From an uncultured Eisenbergiella sp. (GTDB lineage: Bacteria > Bacillota > Clostridia > Lachnospirales > Lachnospiraceae), in assembly GCA_910585455.1 (NCBI GenBank), contig CAJUEL010000036.1, positions 1 through 48,928 of the forward strand: a stretch of DNA of 48,928 nt, in the 5' to 3' direction. The notes below the pieces were generated by a model that had not been told where the DNA came from, did not search any database, and worked only from the letters and a program-made list of their open reading frames with translations. Shown here in pieces: positions 15,539-24,183 of the stretch. Numbering within the stretch: position 1 is the stretch's first letter; each line of letters starts with the position of its first letter. A program made the position numbers and the translations under genes.

Positions 15539-16378
15539 ATGGGGAATAGCAGATATCCGATGGAAGAGCTTGTGCCGGTGGTCGCGAAGCTGGCGTTTCG
15601 GATGACCGGCGGGGAAAGCACGTCCGTTTCTTATGAGCGGGCGCAGCAGCTGATGGAGGCGGTTTTATATTGCCTGCAGGCATATGAGACAGACAGCGGG
15701 AACGGGCTGGAAGGGCAGAAGATACCCGCAGAGGAGGCATGGCGGATTGGATACCGGCGGGTGACGGAGAAGGTGCTGCTTTTGAAGGAATGCTATCATG
15801 CCATGCTGCCGGACTTTTGTGATTATGGCGTGGCGTGTCTGCGGGATGTGGTGCAGGAAGGAATTCCGGCATTTTTCAGGGTGTATGATCCGCAGTTTTG
15901 TCCGCAGGATACCGTGCTGACCATGGATTATCCGGTTTTGTGTGAAATTGCGCCAGGGACCGGGGTGGACGCGGTCTATGCATATGTCAGCTGCATCGCG
16001 GCAGAGCAGAGATTTCTGGCGGGCTTTGCGGAAGGCTATGTCCGGCGCGTGCTACAGGACTATCAGGAGGACCGGGGTGCGCTGATGGAAAACATATGCG
16101 CTGTTTTGCTGCCCAACGTGCTGGGGCATCTGCTGTTGCATAAGCCTCTTGGGCAGGAAGGCTTTACGGAGGAAGAGCTGGAACGGCTGGGAGATTATGT
16201 GCGCGGACCGGAAGAGACGAAGACTTTTCTTAAAAATGTGGTTGCCCGGATGGTGGCGCAACGCTATAATGGAGAGCAGGGACTTGCAGATTATTTATGC
16301 GGCGAGGTAGAAAATATTGCCGTGCGGATGGCACATTACAGGGAAAACGGCTGTCTGAAAAGGCTCTTTTTCCGATAG
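15539..16378 (+). CDS. DUF6179-like protein
   Basis: A 279-residue protein with ATG 5 bp after GGAGGGATC. It begins with a helical region containing LAFRMTGGESTSVSYERAQQ and LMEAVLYCLQAYE, which recalls DUF6179 proteins. It has no signal peptide, membrane segment or catalytic motif. It lies between the DUF6323-like gene and the response regulator gene, 16 bp before the latter, so the four genes are probably one operon. The function is unknown; co-occurrence suggests a shared signalling or stress process. Confidence 0.6.
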   Translation: MGNSRYPMEELVPVVAKLAFRMTGGESTSVSYERAQQLMEAVLYCLQAYETDSGNGLEGQKIPAEEAWRIGYRRVTEKVLLLKECYHAMLPDFCDYGVACLRDVVQEGIPAFFRVYDPQFCPQDTVLTMDYPVLCEIAPGTGVDAVYAYVSCIAAEQRFLAGFAEGYVRRVLQDYQEDRGALMENICAVLLPNVLGHLLLHKPLGQEGFTEEELERLGDYVRGPEETKTFLKNVVARMVAQRYNGEQGLADYLCGEVENIAVRMAHYRENGCLKRLFFR

Positions 16379-16394
16379 CGTAAAGAGGTATCCT

Positions 16395-17105
16395 ATGTAT
16401 AAAATTATGATTGTGGAGGACGATCCCGCCATTGCGGGTGTGGTGTCCAGACATCTTGGAAAATGGGGCTATGAGGTGGTATGCGTGGAGGATTTTTCCT
16501 CCGTGCATGCCCTTTTCGCGCAGGAGGAGCCCCAGCTTGTGCTCATGGACATTTCCCTGCCCTTTTACGACGGATTTTACTGGTGCAGTCAAATCCGCAA
16601 AAGCAGCCGTGTGCCGATCATTTTCATCTCTTCTGCGGATGAAAACATGAACCTGGTCATGGCGATCAATATGGGAGCGGACGATTTCATCGCCAAGCCA
16701 TTTACGATGGAGGTGCTGACTGCCAAGGTGTTGGCGCTTTTGCGCAGGACCTATGACTTTGTAGATAAAAAGAGCACGCTTTTGGCGGGAGGTGTGACGC
16801 TGCATCTGGAGGATAGCAGAGCAGAGTATGAAAATAAAAGCTGTGAGCTGACCAGAAATGAATTCCGCATTTTAAAGCTTCTGATGGAGCACAAGGGAAG
16901 CATCGTGTCCCGGGATGCGATCATGAGAAGCCTTTGGGAGGACGAGGCCTTCATCGACGATAACACGTTGACGGTGAATATGACCAGAATACGGCGGAAG
17001 CTGGAGGAGCTGGGATGTCAGGAGTTTATCCGCACGAAAAAGGGGATGGGGTATCTGGTTTGCGCAGATGACGGAAAAAAGGATGGGGGCAGCCATGGAG
17101 CGTGA
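16395..17105 (+). CDS. Response regulator, OmpR family
   Basis: 236 residues. The receiver domain has the acidic pair in MIVEDDPAIA, phospho-acceptor Asp52 in LVLMDISLP, a conserved Ser/Thr in IIFISSADE and Lys in DFIAKPFT. The C-terminal winged helix includes CELTRNEFRILKLLMEHKGS and DNTLTVNMTRIRRKLEELG. It is the partner of the histidine kinase that overlaps its 3' end and acts as a DNA-binding regulator, probably of the BceR type. No BceAB transporter gene is adjacent. Confidence 0.93.
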   Translation: MYKIMIVEDDPAIAGVVSRHLGKWGYEVVCVEDFSSVHALFAQEEPQLVLMDISLPFYDGFYWCSQIRKSSRVPIIFISSADENMNLVMAINMGADDFIAKPFTMEVLTAKVLALLRRTYDFVDKKSTLLAGGVTLHLEDSRAEYENKSCELTRNEFRILKLLMEHKGSIVSRDAIMRSLWEDEAFIDDNTLTVNMTRIRRKLEELGCQEFIRTKKGMGYLVCADDGKKDGGSHGA

Positions 17106-18096
17106 AAAGGTATGGAGAGATCTGGGAAGCTTTCTGAAAAAGAAAAAGGAGCTTTTAGGCGCTGCGTTGGGATTTGAGGCGTTGTTTCTGATTGTCTTTT
17201 ATTTGTGCGACCTGCCTTGGGGACCATATATTTATGGGACAGAGCTTTTAGCGGCGGTGCTGCTCGTATGGCTTTTAGCAGATTATCGCAGGTATCGTAT
17301 TCACATCCGGGAGCTTCGTCAGATGGCGCGGATGGCGCAGGAGGGCTTTGCCGGGGCATGCTGGGCGGAATCTCTGGAGGAGGAGCTTTACGGACAGGCA
17401 GTGTCCGCGCTGCAGGAGCGGACGGAGCGGGCACAGCTGGATCTGAAGCGGGAGCTGGAGGAGGCGAAGCGCTATTATGCCCTGTGGTCCCATCAGATCA
17501 AAACGCCGCTCGCCGCTCTGAAGCTTTTGATACAGGAGGAAACGCCGGACCGGTCCCTGATGGAGACGGAGCTTTTGTCAGCGGAGCAGTATGTGGAAAT
17601 GGCGTTGCAGTATCAGCGCATGGCGGGCGGCACTGATGACCTTTTGCTCCGGGAATATGAGCTTTCCGGGATCGTGCGTAAGGCGGTCAAAAGAGTCGCG
17701 CCCCTTTTTATCCATAAAAGGCTGGGCCTTATAATCGGGGAAATATCGGAAAAGGTGGTCACGGATGAAAAATGGCTTTGCTTTGTGATCGAACAGCTTT
17801 TGACCAATGCGGCAAAATACACCAGGCAGGGCAGTGTGTCCGTTCTTTATGAAGAAAGCTGTCTTGTAATTGCCGACACAGGGATCGGCATCCTGCCGGA
17901 GGATTTACCCCGCGTGTTTGAATGGGGCTATACAGGGCTGAACGGACGCAGCGAAAAGCGTTCCACCGGAATCGGGCTGTCGCTGTGCCGTCAGATGACG
18001 GCGCGGCTCGGGCACGGCATCCGCCTGGAATCGGAGCCGGGCGTCGGAACGAAGGTTTATCTGGAGCTCTTCAGGGAGAAATTTGACATAGAGTAG
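17095..18096 (+). CDS. BceS-like sensor histidine kinase
   Basis: About 333 residues. Two closely spaced membrane helices (LLGAALGFEALFLIVFYLCD and YGTELLAAVLLVWLLADYRR) with almost no extracellular loop are typical of intramembrane-sensing kinases. The DHp helix has His133 in WSHQIKTPLAALKLL. The ATPase part has LLTNAAKYTRQG (N box), DTGIGI and STGIGLSL. Kinases of this type normally sense antimicrobial peptides through a BceAB transporter, which is missing here. I choose ATG 17095 after GGGGG; in-frame starts at 17068 and 17083 are possible. It overlaps the regulator gene. Confidence 0.9.
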   Translation: MEREKVWRDLGSFLKKKKELLGAALGFEALFLIVFYLCDLPWGPYIYGTELLAAVLLVWLLADYRRYRIHIRELRQMARMAQEGFAGACWAESLEEELYGQAVSALQERTERAQLDLKRELEEAKRYYALWSHQIKTPLAALKLLIQEETPDRSLMETELLSAEQYVEMALQYQRMAGGTDDLLLREYELSGIVRKAVKRVAPLFIHKRLGLIIGEISEKVVTDEKWLCFVIEQLLTNAAKYTRQGSVSVLYEESCLVIADTGIGILPEDLPRVFEWGYTGLNGRSEKRSTGIGLSLCRQMTARLGHGIRLESEPGVGTKVYLELFREKFDIE

Positions 18097-18100
18097 TTTT

Positions 18101-18136
18101 TTCCAGCTGTCGGGTTAGCACAGCTGGAATTTTTTT
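18101..18136 (+). terminator. Rho-independent terminator
   Basis: The stem TTCCAGCTGT / ACAGCTGGAA is followed by seven or more T. It closes the two-component operon and separates it from the iron operon. Confidence 0.9.
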
Positions 18137-18147
18137 GAAAATAGTAC

Positions 18148-18179
18148 TTGACAACTGATAGAAGTTAGCATATACTAAC
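18148..18179 (+). promoter_or_regulatory. feo promoter with overlapping iron-repressor-type operator
   Basis: TTGACA (18148-18153), a 17-bp spacer and TATACT (18171-18176) form a near-consensus promoter. The palindrome GTTAGCATATACTAAC (18164-18179) covers the -10 box. Its core TTAG-N6-CTAA recurs upstream of feoB. DtxR/IdeR-type iron repressors bind interrupted TTAGG/CCTAA palindromes, so repression by Fe(II) is the likely control (inference). Confidence 0.8.
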
Positions 18180-18248
18180 ATAAGTAAGAAGACGGATCAG
18201 GAAAAAGAAGCGGAGAAACATGCCGCGGAAAGAACGAGGTTTTTTGGT

Positions 18249-18458
18249 ATGCCGTTATCCATGGTGAGAGAGGGAGAGCCCAATGTGATCAGAAAGATTG
18301 GCGGGAAGGAAGAAACCCGCAGATTTCTGGAAAATCTGGGGTTTGTGTCCGGCAGTATCGTGACGGTCATTTCCCAGACCGGAGGAAATCTGATCGTAAA
18401 TGTCAAGGATTCCAGAGTTGCCATCGGGAAAGATATGGCAAGCCGGATTCTGGTGTAA
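18249..18458 (+). CDS. feoA: FeoA-domain protein 1
   Basis: A 69-residue SH3-like FeoA domain protein. It contains FLENLGFVSGSIVTVISQTG followed by GNLIVNVKDSRVAIGKDMA, the usual hydrophobic beta core. FeoA is a cytosolic accessory of the FeoB ferrous iron transporter. It is the first gene of the feo operon. Two FeoA proteins in tandem are common in Clostridia. This copy has a slightly longer N-terminal tail than the second one. Confidence 0.9.
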   Translation: MPLSMVREGEPNVIRKIGGKEETRRFLENLGFVSGSIVTVISQTGGNLIVNVKDSRVAIGKDMASRILV

Positions 18459-18482
18459 ATATCAGGAGGAGGAGCGATTGCG

Positions 18483-18704
18483 ATGAAAACATTGAAGGAA
18501 GTGCCCTGCGGGCAGACCGTGACGGTAAAAAAGTTAAACGGTGACGGTCCGGTGAAAAGAAGGATCATGGACATGGGGATTACGAAGGGAATTGCCGTTT
18601 ATGTGCGGAAGGTTGCACCGCTGGGAGATCCGGTCGAGGTGACGGTCCGGGGATATGAGCTGTCCCTGCGCAAGGCGGATGCGGAGATGATAGAGGTGGA
18701 GTAA
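18483..18704 (+). CDS. feoA: FeoA-domain protein 2
   Basis: A 73-residue FeoA domain protein starting after a strong AGGAGGAGG site. It has the characteristic RRIMDMGITKGIAVYVRKVA, GDPVEVTVRGYELSLRKADA and a terminal acidic stretch. It lies 24 bp after the first feoA and is followed by a TTAG-N6-CTAA palindrome and feoB. It probably modulates FeoB GTPase activity at the membrane. Confidence 0.92.
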   Translation: MKTLKEVPCGQTVTVKKLNGDGPVKRRIMDMGITKGIAVYVRKVAPLGDPVEVTVRGYELSLRKADAEMIEVE

Positions 18705-18722
18705 ATTTTTTAACCCCAATAG

Positions 18723-18736
18723 TTAGTTTAAACTAA
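18723..18736 (+). promoter_or_regulatory. Second TTAG-N6-CTAA operator, before feoB
   Basis: TTAGTTTAAACTAA is a perfect 14-bp palindrome between the second feoA and feoB. It shares TTAG and CTAA with the site at 18165-18178. It suggests a separate iron-regulated promoter for feoB. Confidence 0.75.
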
Positions 18737-18807
18737 TACAAAGAAGCGTAATGATATATTTATTAGCAATAAAAAACAATATTCATGAGGAGGAAAAGGA
18801 GAAAGAG

Positions 18808-20991
18808 ATGTCAATCAGGATTGCATTAGCAGGAAATCCAAACTGCGGTAAAACGACACTGTTCAATGCGTTGACCGGTTCGAATCAGTTTGTCGGCAAC
18901 TGGCCCGGCGTGACGGTGGAAAAAAAGGAAGGAAAATTAAAGGGGCATAAGGACGTGACCGTCATGGACCTGCCCGGCATTTATTCTCTGTCGCCCTATA
19001 CGCTGGAGGAAGTGGTGGCGAGAAATTATCTGATTGTAGAGAGACCGGATGCGATCATCAATATCGTAGATGGCACAAACATTGAAAGAAATCTGTATTT
19101 GTCCACACAGATCATGGAGCTGGGTATTCCGGTTGTCATGGCGGTGAATATGGTGGACATTCTGGAAAAGACCGGCGATAAGGTACATATGGATAAGCTG
19201 AGCAAAAGGCTGGGCTGTGAAGTGGTTTCCATTTCCGCGCTGAAGGGGAGCGGCGTCATGGAAGCGGCTGAGCGGGCGGTGGCTTTGGCGCGAAAGAAGG
19301 CAGCACCTGCCATCGTGCACGAGTTTGCGCCGGAGGTGGAAAAAATCATCCGGAGAGCGGCCGACAAGCTGGATAGCAGCATCCCGGAGGAACAGAGAAG
19401 ATTTTTTGCCATCAAGCTTCTGGAGAAGGATGACAAGATCGCAGAGCGGATGGACCGTGTGCCGGATGTGACGGAGGAAATCAAGGCGTTGGAGGAAGGC
19501 TTTGAGGACGATACCGAGAGCATCATCACGAATGAAAGGTATGTCTACATTTCCTCTATCATAAAAGAGTGCTATCATAAGGGAAAGAGCGGACAAATGT
19601 CCGTATCCGATAAAATTGACCGGATCGTAACCAACAGATGGCTGGCATTGCCGATTTTTGCGGTGGTTATGTTTTTGGTATATTATGTTTCTGTTACAAC
19701 TGTAGGCGCCTGGGCGACGGACTGGGCGAACGACGGCGTCTTCGGGGACGGATGGAGTTTGTTCGGTCTGGAAATCCCGGGAATCCCGGTGCTTGTGGAG
19801 GGAATGCTTTCGGCGATTGGCTGCGCTGACTGGCTGCAGGGACTGATTCTGGACGGTATCGTTGCCGGCGTGGGTGCGGTGCTGGGCTTTGTTCCCCAGA
19901 TGCTGGTGCTGTTTATCTTCCTCGCTTTTCTGGAGGCCTGCGGTTATATGGCGCGTGTCGCGTTCATCATGGACCGTATTTTCCGGAAATTCGGCTTATC
20001 CGGTAAATCCTTCATTCCGATGCTGATCGGCAGCGGCTGTGGCGTGCCGGGTATTATGGCATCCAGAACGATTGAAAATGACAGAGACCGGAAAATGACG
20101 ATTATGACGACCACCTTTGTGCCCTGCGGCGCGAAGCTGCCGATCATTGCCCTGATCGCGGGCGCGCTCTTTGGCGGGGCCTGGTGGGTTGCCCCCAGCG
20201 CGTATTTTGTGGGCATTGCGGCAATCATTTGCTCCGGCATCATTTTGAAGAAAACAAAGATGTTTGCGGGGGATCCGGCTCCCTTTGTCATGGAGCTTCC
20301 CGCCTACCATATGCCCACGGTTGGCAATGTTTTGCGCAGCATGTGGGAAAGGGGCTGGTCTTTTATCAAAAAAGCTGGTACAATCATTTTGTTATCGACC
20401 ATCGTGCTCTGGTTTTTGATGAGCTTCGGATGGGCGGACGGCAGCTTTGGTATGCTGGAGGCCGAACAGCTGGACGGCTCCATCCTGGCGAGAATCGGCA
20501 GCGTGATCGCGCCGCTCTTCATTCCTCTTGGCTGGGGAGACTGGAAAATGGCGGTCGCGGCGGTAACCGGCCTGATCGCAAAGGAAAATGTGGTTGGCAC
20601 CTTCGGCATCCTGTTTGGCTTCGCTGAAGTCGCGGAGGATGGCGCAGAAATCTGGGGCGCGCTCGCCGGAAGCATGACAGCGGCTGCGGCGTATTCCTTC
20701 CTGGTGTTCAATCTTTTGTGCGCACCCTGCTTTGCGGCGATGGGCGCGATCAAACGGGAGATGAACAATGTGAAATGGTTCTGGTTTGCGATCGGGTATC
20801 AGACCGTTCTGGCTTATATCGTGTCCCTGTGTGTGTTCCAGATCGGCAGCCTGTTTGCGGGAGGCAGCTTTGGAATCGGCACAGTGGCAGCACTCCTGTT
20901 GATCATCGGATTCATCTATCTGTTAGTCCGTCCTTACAAGGAGAGCAAGACGCTGCGCGTCGATATGAAAAAGATGGCGGCGGCAAGATAA
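18808..20991 (+). CDS. feoB: Ferrous iron transport protein B
   Basis: About 727 residues. The N-terminal G domain has G1 GNPNCGKT (9-16), G3 DLPG, G4 NMVD and a G5-like ISALKG. A helical GDI-like domain follows, then the membrane domain with Gate motifs: CGYMARVAFIMDR, IGSGCGVPGIMASRT and VPCGAKLPI. It imports Fe(II) across the cytoplasmic membrane using GTP. The start at ATG 18808 lies after GAGGAGGAAAAGGAG and directly precedes SIRIALAGNPN, normal for the family; an in-frame ATG at 18751 is less likely. It is co-oriented with two feoA genes and a Cys-rich membrane protein. Confidence 0.97.
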   Translation: MSIRIALAGNPNCGKTTLFNALTGSNQFVGNWPGVTVEKKEGKLKGHKDVTVMDLPGIYSLSPYTLEEVVARNYLIVERPDAIINIVDGTNIERNLYLSTQIMELGIPVVMAVNMVDILEKTGDKVHMDKLSKRLGCEVVSISALKGSGVMEAAERAVALARKKAAPAIVHEFAPEVEKIIRRAADKLDSSIPEEQRRFFAIKLLEKDDKIAERMDRVPDVTEEIKALEEGFEDDTESIITNERYVYISSIIKECYHKGKSGQMSVSDKIDRIVTNRWLALPIFAVVMFLVYYVSVTTVGAWATDWANDGVFGDGWSLFGLEIPGIPVLVEGMLSAIGCADWLQGLILDGIVAGVGAVLGFVPQMLVLFIFLAFLEACGYMARVAFIMDRIFRKFGLSGKSFIPMLIGSGCGVPGIMASRTIENDRDRKMTIMTTTFVPCGAKLPIIALIAGALFGGAWWVAPSAYFVGIAAIICSGIILKKTKMFAGDPAPFVMELPAYHMPTVGNVLRSMWERGWSFIKKAGTIILLSTIVLWFLMSFGWADGSFGMLEAEQLDGSILARIGSVIAPLFIPLGWGDWKMAVAAVTGLIAKENVVGTFGILFGFAEVAEDGAEIWGALAGSMTAAAAYSFLVFNLLCAPCFAAMGAIKREMNNVKWFWFAIGYQTVLAYIVSLCVFQIGSLFAGGSFGIGTVAALLLIIGFIYLLVRPYKESKTLRVDMKKMAAAR

Positions 20992-21069
20992 CATTTGTAT
21001 ACGGCGTGCGCCGGTATGCGATGCGGTGCACGCCGCAGGTTTATTGTCTGCAAAATGGAGGCTTTGCAT

Positions 21070-21207
21070 ATGGGAACGGCAATTGTATTGGTCATTCTGG
21101 CCGGTGTTGTGGGATTGATTATTCGCAGCATGGTGAAGGATAAGAAAAGCGGAAAATCTCTGCAGTGCGGTGGAAACTGCAAAAACTGTGGAGGGCATTG
21201 TCACTGA
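21070..21207 (+). CDS. FeoB-associated Cys-rich membrane protein
   Basis: A 45-residue protein starting at ATG 21070, 7 bp after GGAGG. One membrane helix (GTAIVLVILAGVVGLIIRSM) is followed by a basic stretch and a tail with the spacing CGGNCKNCGGHCH. It matches the small Cys-rich proteins that follow feoB in many Firmicutes and may have a FeoC-like role. The cysteines and final histidine could bind iron or zinc. It is the last gene of the operon. Confidence 0.85.
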   Translation: MGTAIVLVILAGVVGLIIRSMVKDKKSGKSLQCGGNCKNCGGHCH

Positions 21208-21275
21208 GGGGCAACGCATCGTAACCGCTCACTGCTAACAGGTCTGGCTTGTTCCTGCCCCGGCTGCCTGTTTGC

Positions 21276-21303
21276 TTGACTTTTTTCTGGCGGATATTAT
21301 AAT
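21276..21303 (+). promoter_or_regulatory. Promoter of the TIR-domain gene
   Basis: TTGACT (21276-21281), a 16-bp spacer and TATAAT (21298-21303) lie 48 bp before the TTG start. The gene therefore has its own promoter. Confidence 0.75.
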
Positions 21304-21350
21304 AAGGACAGAGAAAAGCGGAGAATTGGTCTGCGCAAAGGGGGCACATT

Positions 21351-24074
21351 TTGAGGGTATCAGGGATAAAGGAGCAGACGCATTACGATGCGTTCATTTC
21401 ATACCGGCATCTTCCGGACGATAAGAAGGTGGCGCAACGGCTGCAGAAATTGCTGGAGAGGAGAAAAATTGCGGACGAACAGACCGGAAGGAAGAGAAAT
21501 CTTCATATTTTCCGGGATCAGAGTGAGCTTCCCACCAGCAGCGATCTGGGCGCGGACATCCGCAGCGCCCTGGAAAAGTCCCGCTTTCTGATTATTCTTT
21601 ATTCCAAAACAACAAAGGATTCCCGGTGGTGTATGGAGGAATTGCATTATTTCCGCAGCCTGCACGGGAATACCAATCAGAACATTCTTCCGTTGATTCT
21701 GGAGGGAGAACCCGACGAGGTGTTTCCGGAGGTCTTGTGCCGGGAACGCAGGCAGGTGACAGAGGAAAACGGCGAAATTCATAGCGTTATGGTCAATGTG
21801 GAGCCGCTCGGGGCGGATATCCGGGCGGACAGTCTCTACGGAAAATTAAAAAAGCTGGATAAAACGGAGCATATGCGCATTGCGGCTCCGATTTTGGCGT
21901 GCCGGTTTGATGACCTGTACCGGCGTGCCCTGCGGCAGAAGGTGCAAAAAGGGATTTTCGCCGCAGGAATCGTATGCCTGGTCGCTTTTCTGATCGGGAT
22001 GCTGTTCTATAACAGGCATCATGCCAATCTCACTGATGCGGCAGTTTATCATGTGATGGCGGAGCAGTATGCCAAAAAGGGAGACTGGCAGAGTGCCCTG
22101 CTGTATGAAAGCGAGGCGGCAAAGCGCGATACGTCCCTGTCCTCCGCCAGCCTGGCGGCGTCCATTCTCCTGCAGGAAAAGCAGTGGGCATGTGTATCTT
22201 GCATGGAAGAAAGGAAATTCATCGGAAGCAACGGCGTGATCTGGTCCATGGAGGAGACCGGACAAATAGAGGAAGAAGCACAGGAGGAAATCCGGTTTCG
22301 CGACAGCAATGGCAATTTTTATCTGTTTGACGATGCCAATGTTGCAGGAAAGTATGCCGTTTACGACCGGAACCGGAGGCGGCGGGCCGTTTTAGAGGAT
22401 GTGGGCAGCATCCAGAAGGAGAGCTACGGACAGCCCTGTTGGGCTTTTTATCAAAAGGGCAGGGTCACGCTTTACCATCCGCAAAAGGACCTGACCTGCG
22501 TTTTTGAAACGGATTCCCGGACAGAGGCAGCAATGCTGGTTCATGTGGTACCAGCGGGAGAAAGGACATGCTTTGTCCTGGATGAGCAGGCGGACAGCGT
22601 TTCCGTCTACCGGATCGATTTTGAGAAAGGGACCGGGCAGCTGTTGGCAAAGGAAAAGCTTTCTGCCATATTCGGCGGGCGGTTTGAGAGGGAGGTTTCC
22701 CTGTATGGAGAGCGGCTTTCCGGATTTTATCAGTTTATGGTGTCGCCATCAGAGGATATCCTGGTGGCAGGAAGGTCGGTGGAGGATATCGGCGAGGCCT
22801 GGAGCGATGTGGCGGTCTTACAGCTGTCCGACCTGAAATGCCGCCGGCTGATTTCCGGGGACCATTATGCTCTGAACGGGATTGCCTTTTGCGATGATGC
22901 GGATTGCTTTGCGCTGGCTTATGGAAATGGCTATGGCAAGAGGTATGCGGGAGGCTATGCGGCGGTCTATGACGGACAGGGTGGGGAGCTGTTTTCCACC
23001 GGTATAGACGAAAGCTTTTCCTGTCAGGGAGCGGTTTTCCGGGAAAGCGAAAGCAAAGAGATCATTGTGTGGGGTGACAGGGAGCTTCGCTTCTGGAATT
23101 ACGGGGACGGGAAGGAATATGCGGTTTCTTTAAAGCTGCCCAATCACATCAGGGCGGTGGCATGCACGGAGGATGCGCATTGTGTGGTGGAGTCGGGCGA
23201 TCTGTATGAGTATGATATGGTAACCTTTGCAGAAAAGGATCCGGAAGGGGACCCGGATAAACGATATGATGACATAAAGCTTATGGAAAAGGGAAGCGAA
23301 GGAATCACGCTGTCGGTCAGGGAGAAGCTTTTGATTCATTTCGAAAGCGGTGTGGATGAAAACGGGATTCCTCTGCTGCGCGTAAGCCTTCTGGATCCGG
23401 AGGGGAACGAATATGATCGTCTGGAGCTTTCCGGTGAAGGAGGAACTCTTTCGGAGTTTGGCTGGGAGTATTGCTTTTCCCAGGATTTGTCAACTTTGTA
23501 CTTATGCCTGCGGGGACTGGAGCTGTATCGGACGGACATTTTGATGGATGCCAGAAAATTTTCCCCCTGTGAAGCGCTGCAACGTTCCTATTGGCTATAT
23601 GGTCTCTGCCCTGTCAGGGACGGCATTGCAGTGCTGTCCATCGATTCCAGGCTTTATTATTATGGGAAGGATACCGTATTTTATCAGGAACTGGGCAATC
23701 CCAGGACAGCCGGGCAGATTCTTGGAATGGAGGCGAACGGCGAAAACTTATTTGCCATGGTAAGCGACAGCCGGGAAGGGCTCGTATTTGAGTTCTGGGA
23801 TATGGAAACGCTAAGCTGCATTGCTGATTTTAGGCCGGAAGGGGAAGGAGACCTGACAAAATTCGGATTTGTCAGGTCAGATGTGCTGCTTTACGGTACG
23901 GATGAAAAAGCGGAATATCTGCGGATTATTTCGAACGCGCCGGATGCGCGCGCACAAAAAGCGCTGCGGGCGATTTGCGGCATGACGATAGAGGATGGAA
24001 GGGTAACGTATGTGCAGGAGCCCTTTGACGGAAATCTGGGAAACTGGGGAGGACTTCAGGTCCATTATCAATAG
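21351..24074 (+). CDS. Membrane-tethered TIR-domain protein with large C-terminal repeat domain
   Basis: 907 residues with a TTG start 7 bp after GGGGG. Residues about 10-150 are a TIR domain: YDAFISYRH, HIFRDQSELPTSSDLGADI, then IILYSKTTKDSRWCMEELHY. The Glu before Leu (E97) in the WCxEEL motif is the catalytic position of NAD+-cleaving TIR proteins. One membrane helix follows at about 201-221 (IFAAGIVCLVAFLIGMLFYN). Then comes a tetratricopeptide-like pair of helices (EQYAKKGDWQSALLYESEAA) and about 600 residues of beta-rich sequence that look like propeller blades. The TIR lies inside the cell, the rest probably outside. It may be a sensor-effector in defence or signalling. It stands alone. 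Confidence 0.85.
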   Translation: MRVSGIKEQTHYDAFISYRHLPDDKKVAQRLQKLLERRKIADEQTGRKRNLHIFRDQSELPTSSDLGADIRSALEKSRFLIILYSKTTKDSRWCMEELHYFRSLHGNTNQNILPLILEGEPDEVFPEVLCRERRQVTEENGEIHSVMVNVEPLGADIRADSLYGKLKKLDKTEHMRIAAPILACRFDDLYRRALRQKVQKGIFAAGIVCLVAFLIGMLFYNRHHANLTDAAVYHVMAEQYAKKGDWQSALLYESEAAKRDTSLSSASLAASILLQEKQWACVSCMEERKFIGSNGVIWSMEETGQIEEEAQEEIRFRDSNGNFYLFDDANVAGKYAVYDRNRRRRAVLEDVGSIQKESYGQPCWAFYQKGRVTLYHPQKDLTCVFETDSRTEAAMLVHVVPAGERTCFVLDEQADSVSVYRIDFEKGTGQLLAKEKLSAIFGGRFEREVSLYGERLSGFYQFMVSPSEDILVAGRSVEDIGEAWSDVAVLQLSDLKCRRLISGDHYALNGIAFCDDADCFALAYGNGYGKRYAGGYAAVYDGQGGELFSTGIDESFSCQGAVFRESESKEIIVWGDRELRFWNYGDGKEYAVSLKLPNHIRAVACTEDAHCVVESGDLYEYDMVTFAEKDPEGDPDKRYDDIKLMEKGSEGITLSVREKLLIHFESGVDENGIPLLRVSLLDPEGNEYDRLELSGEGGTLSEFGWEYCFSQDLSTLYLCLRGLELYRTDILMDARKFSPCEALQRSYWLYGLCPVRDGIAVLSIDSRLYYYGKDTVFYQELGNPRTAGQILGMEANGENLFAMVSDSREGLVFEFWDMETLSCIADFRPEGEGDLTKFGFVRSDVLLYGTDEKAEYLRIISNAPDARAQKALRAICGMTIEDGRVTYVQEPFDGNLGNWGGLQVHYQ

Positions 24075-24076
24075 AT

Positions 24077-24181
24077 TTCGCCAAAATGGCCGGAGACTCC
24101 TGCCCGGGGCGCAATACTGCTTGGACGAAGTGCGCACGTTGCGCCCTGTGGCGTTGTGGAGTTTGTCAAAACAGTGGCGAA
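24077..24181. repeat. Fold-back hairpin element H6
   Basis: It exactly fills the gap between the convergent TIR gene and the ABC exporter gene. The ends TTCGCCA / TGGCGAA pair, and the inner clamp GGGCGCAA / TTGCGCCC surrounds a diverged apex. The half AATACTG and the clamp are those of H3. The arms are less perfect than in other copies. Here it may also work as a bidirectional terminator. Confidence 0.7.
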
Positions 24182-24183
24182 GC

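Noticed and set aside
21208..21275. Terminator after the Cys-rich FeoB partner gene
   Set aside because: Only a weak pairing (AACAGG / CCTGTT) with a very long loop is seen, so it was not listed.
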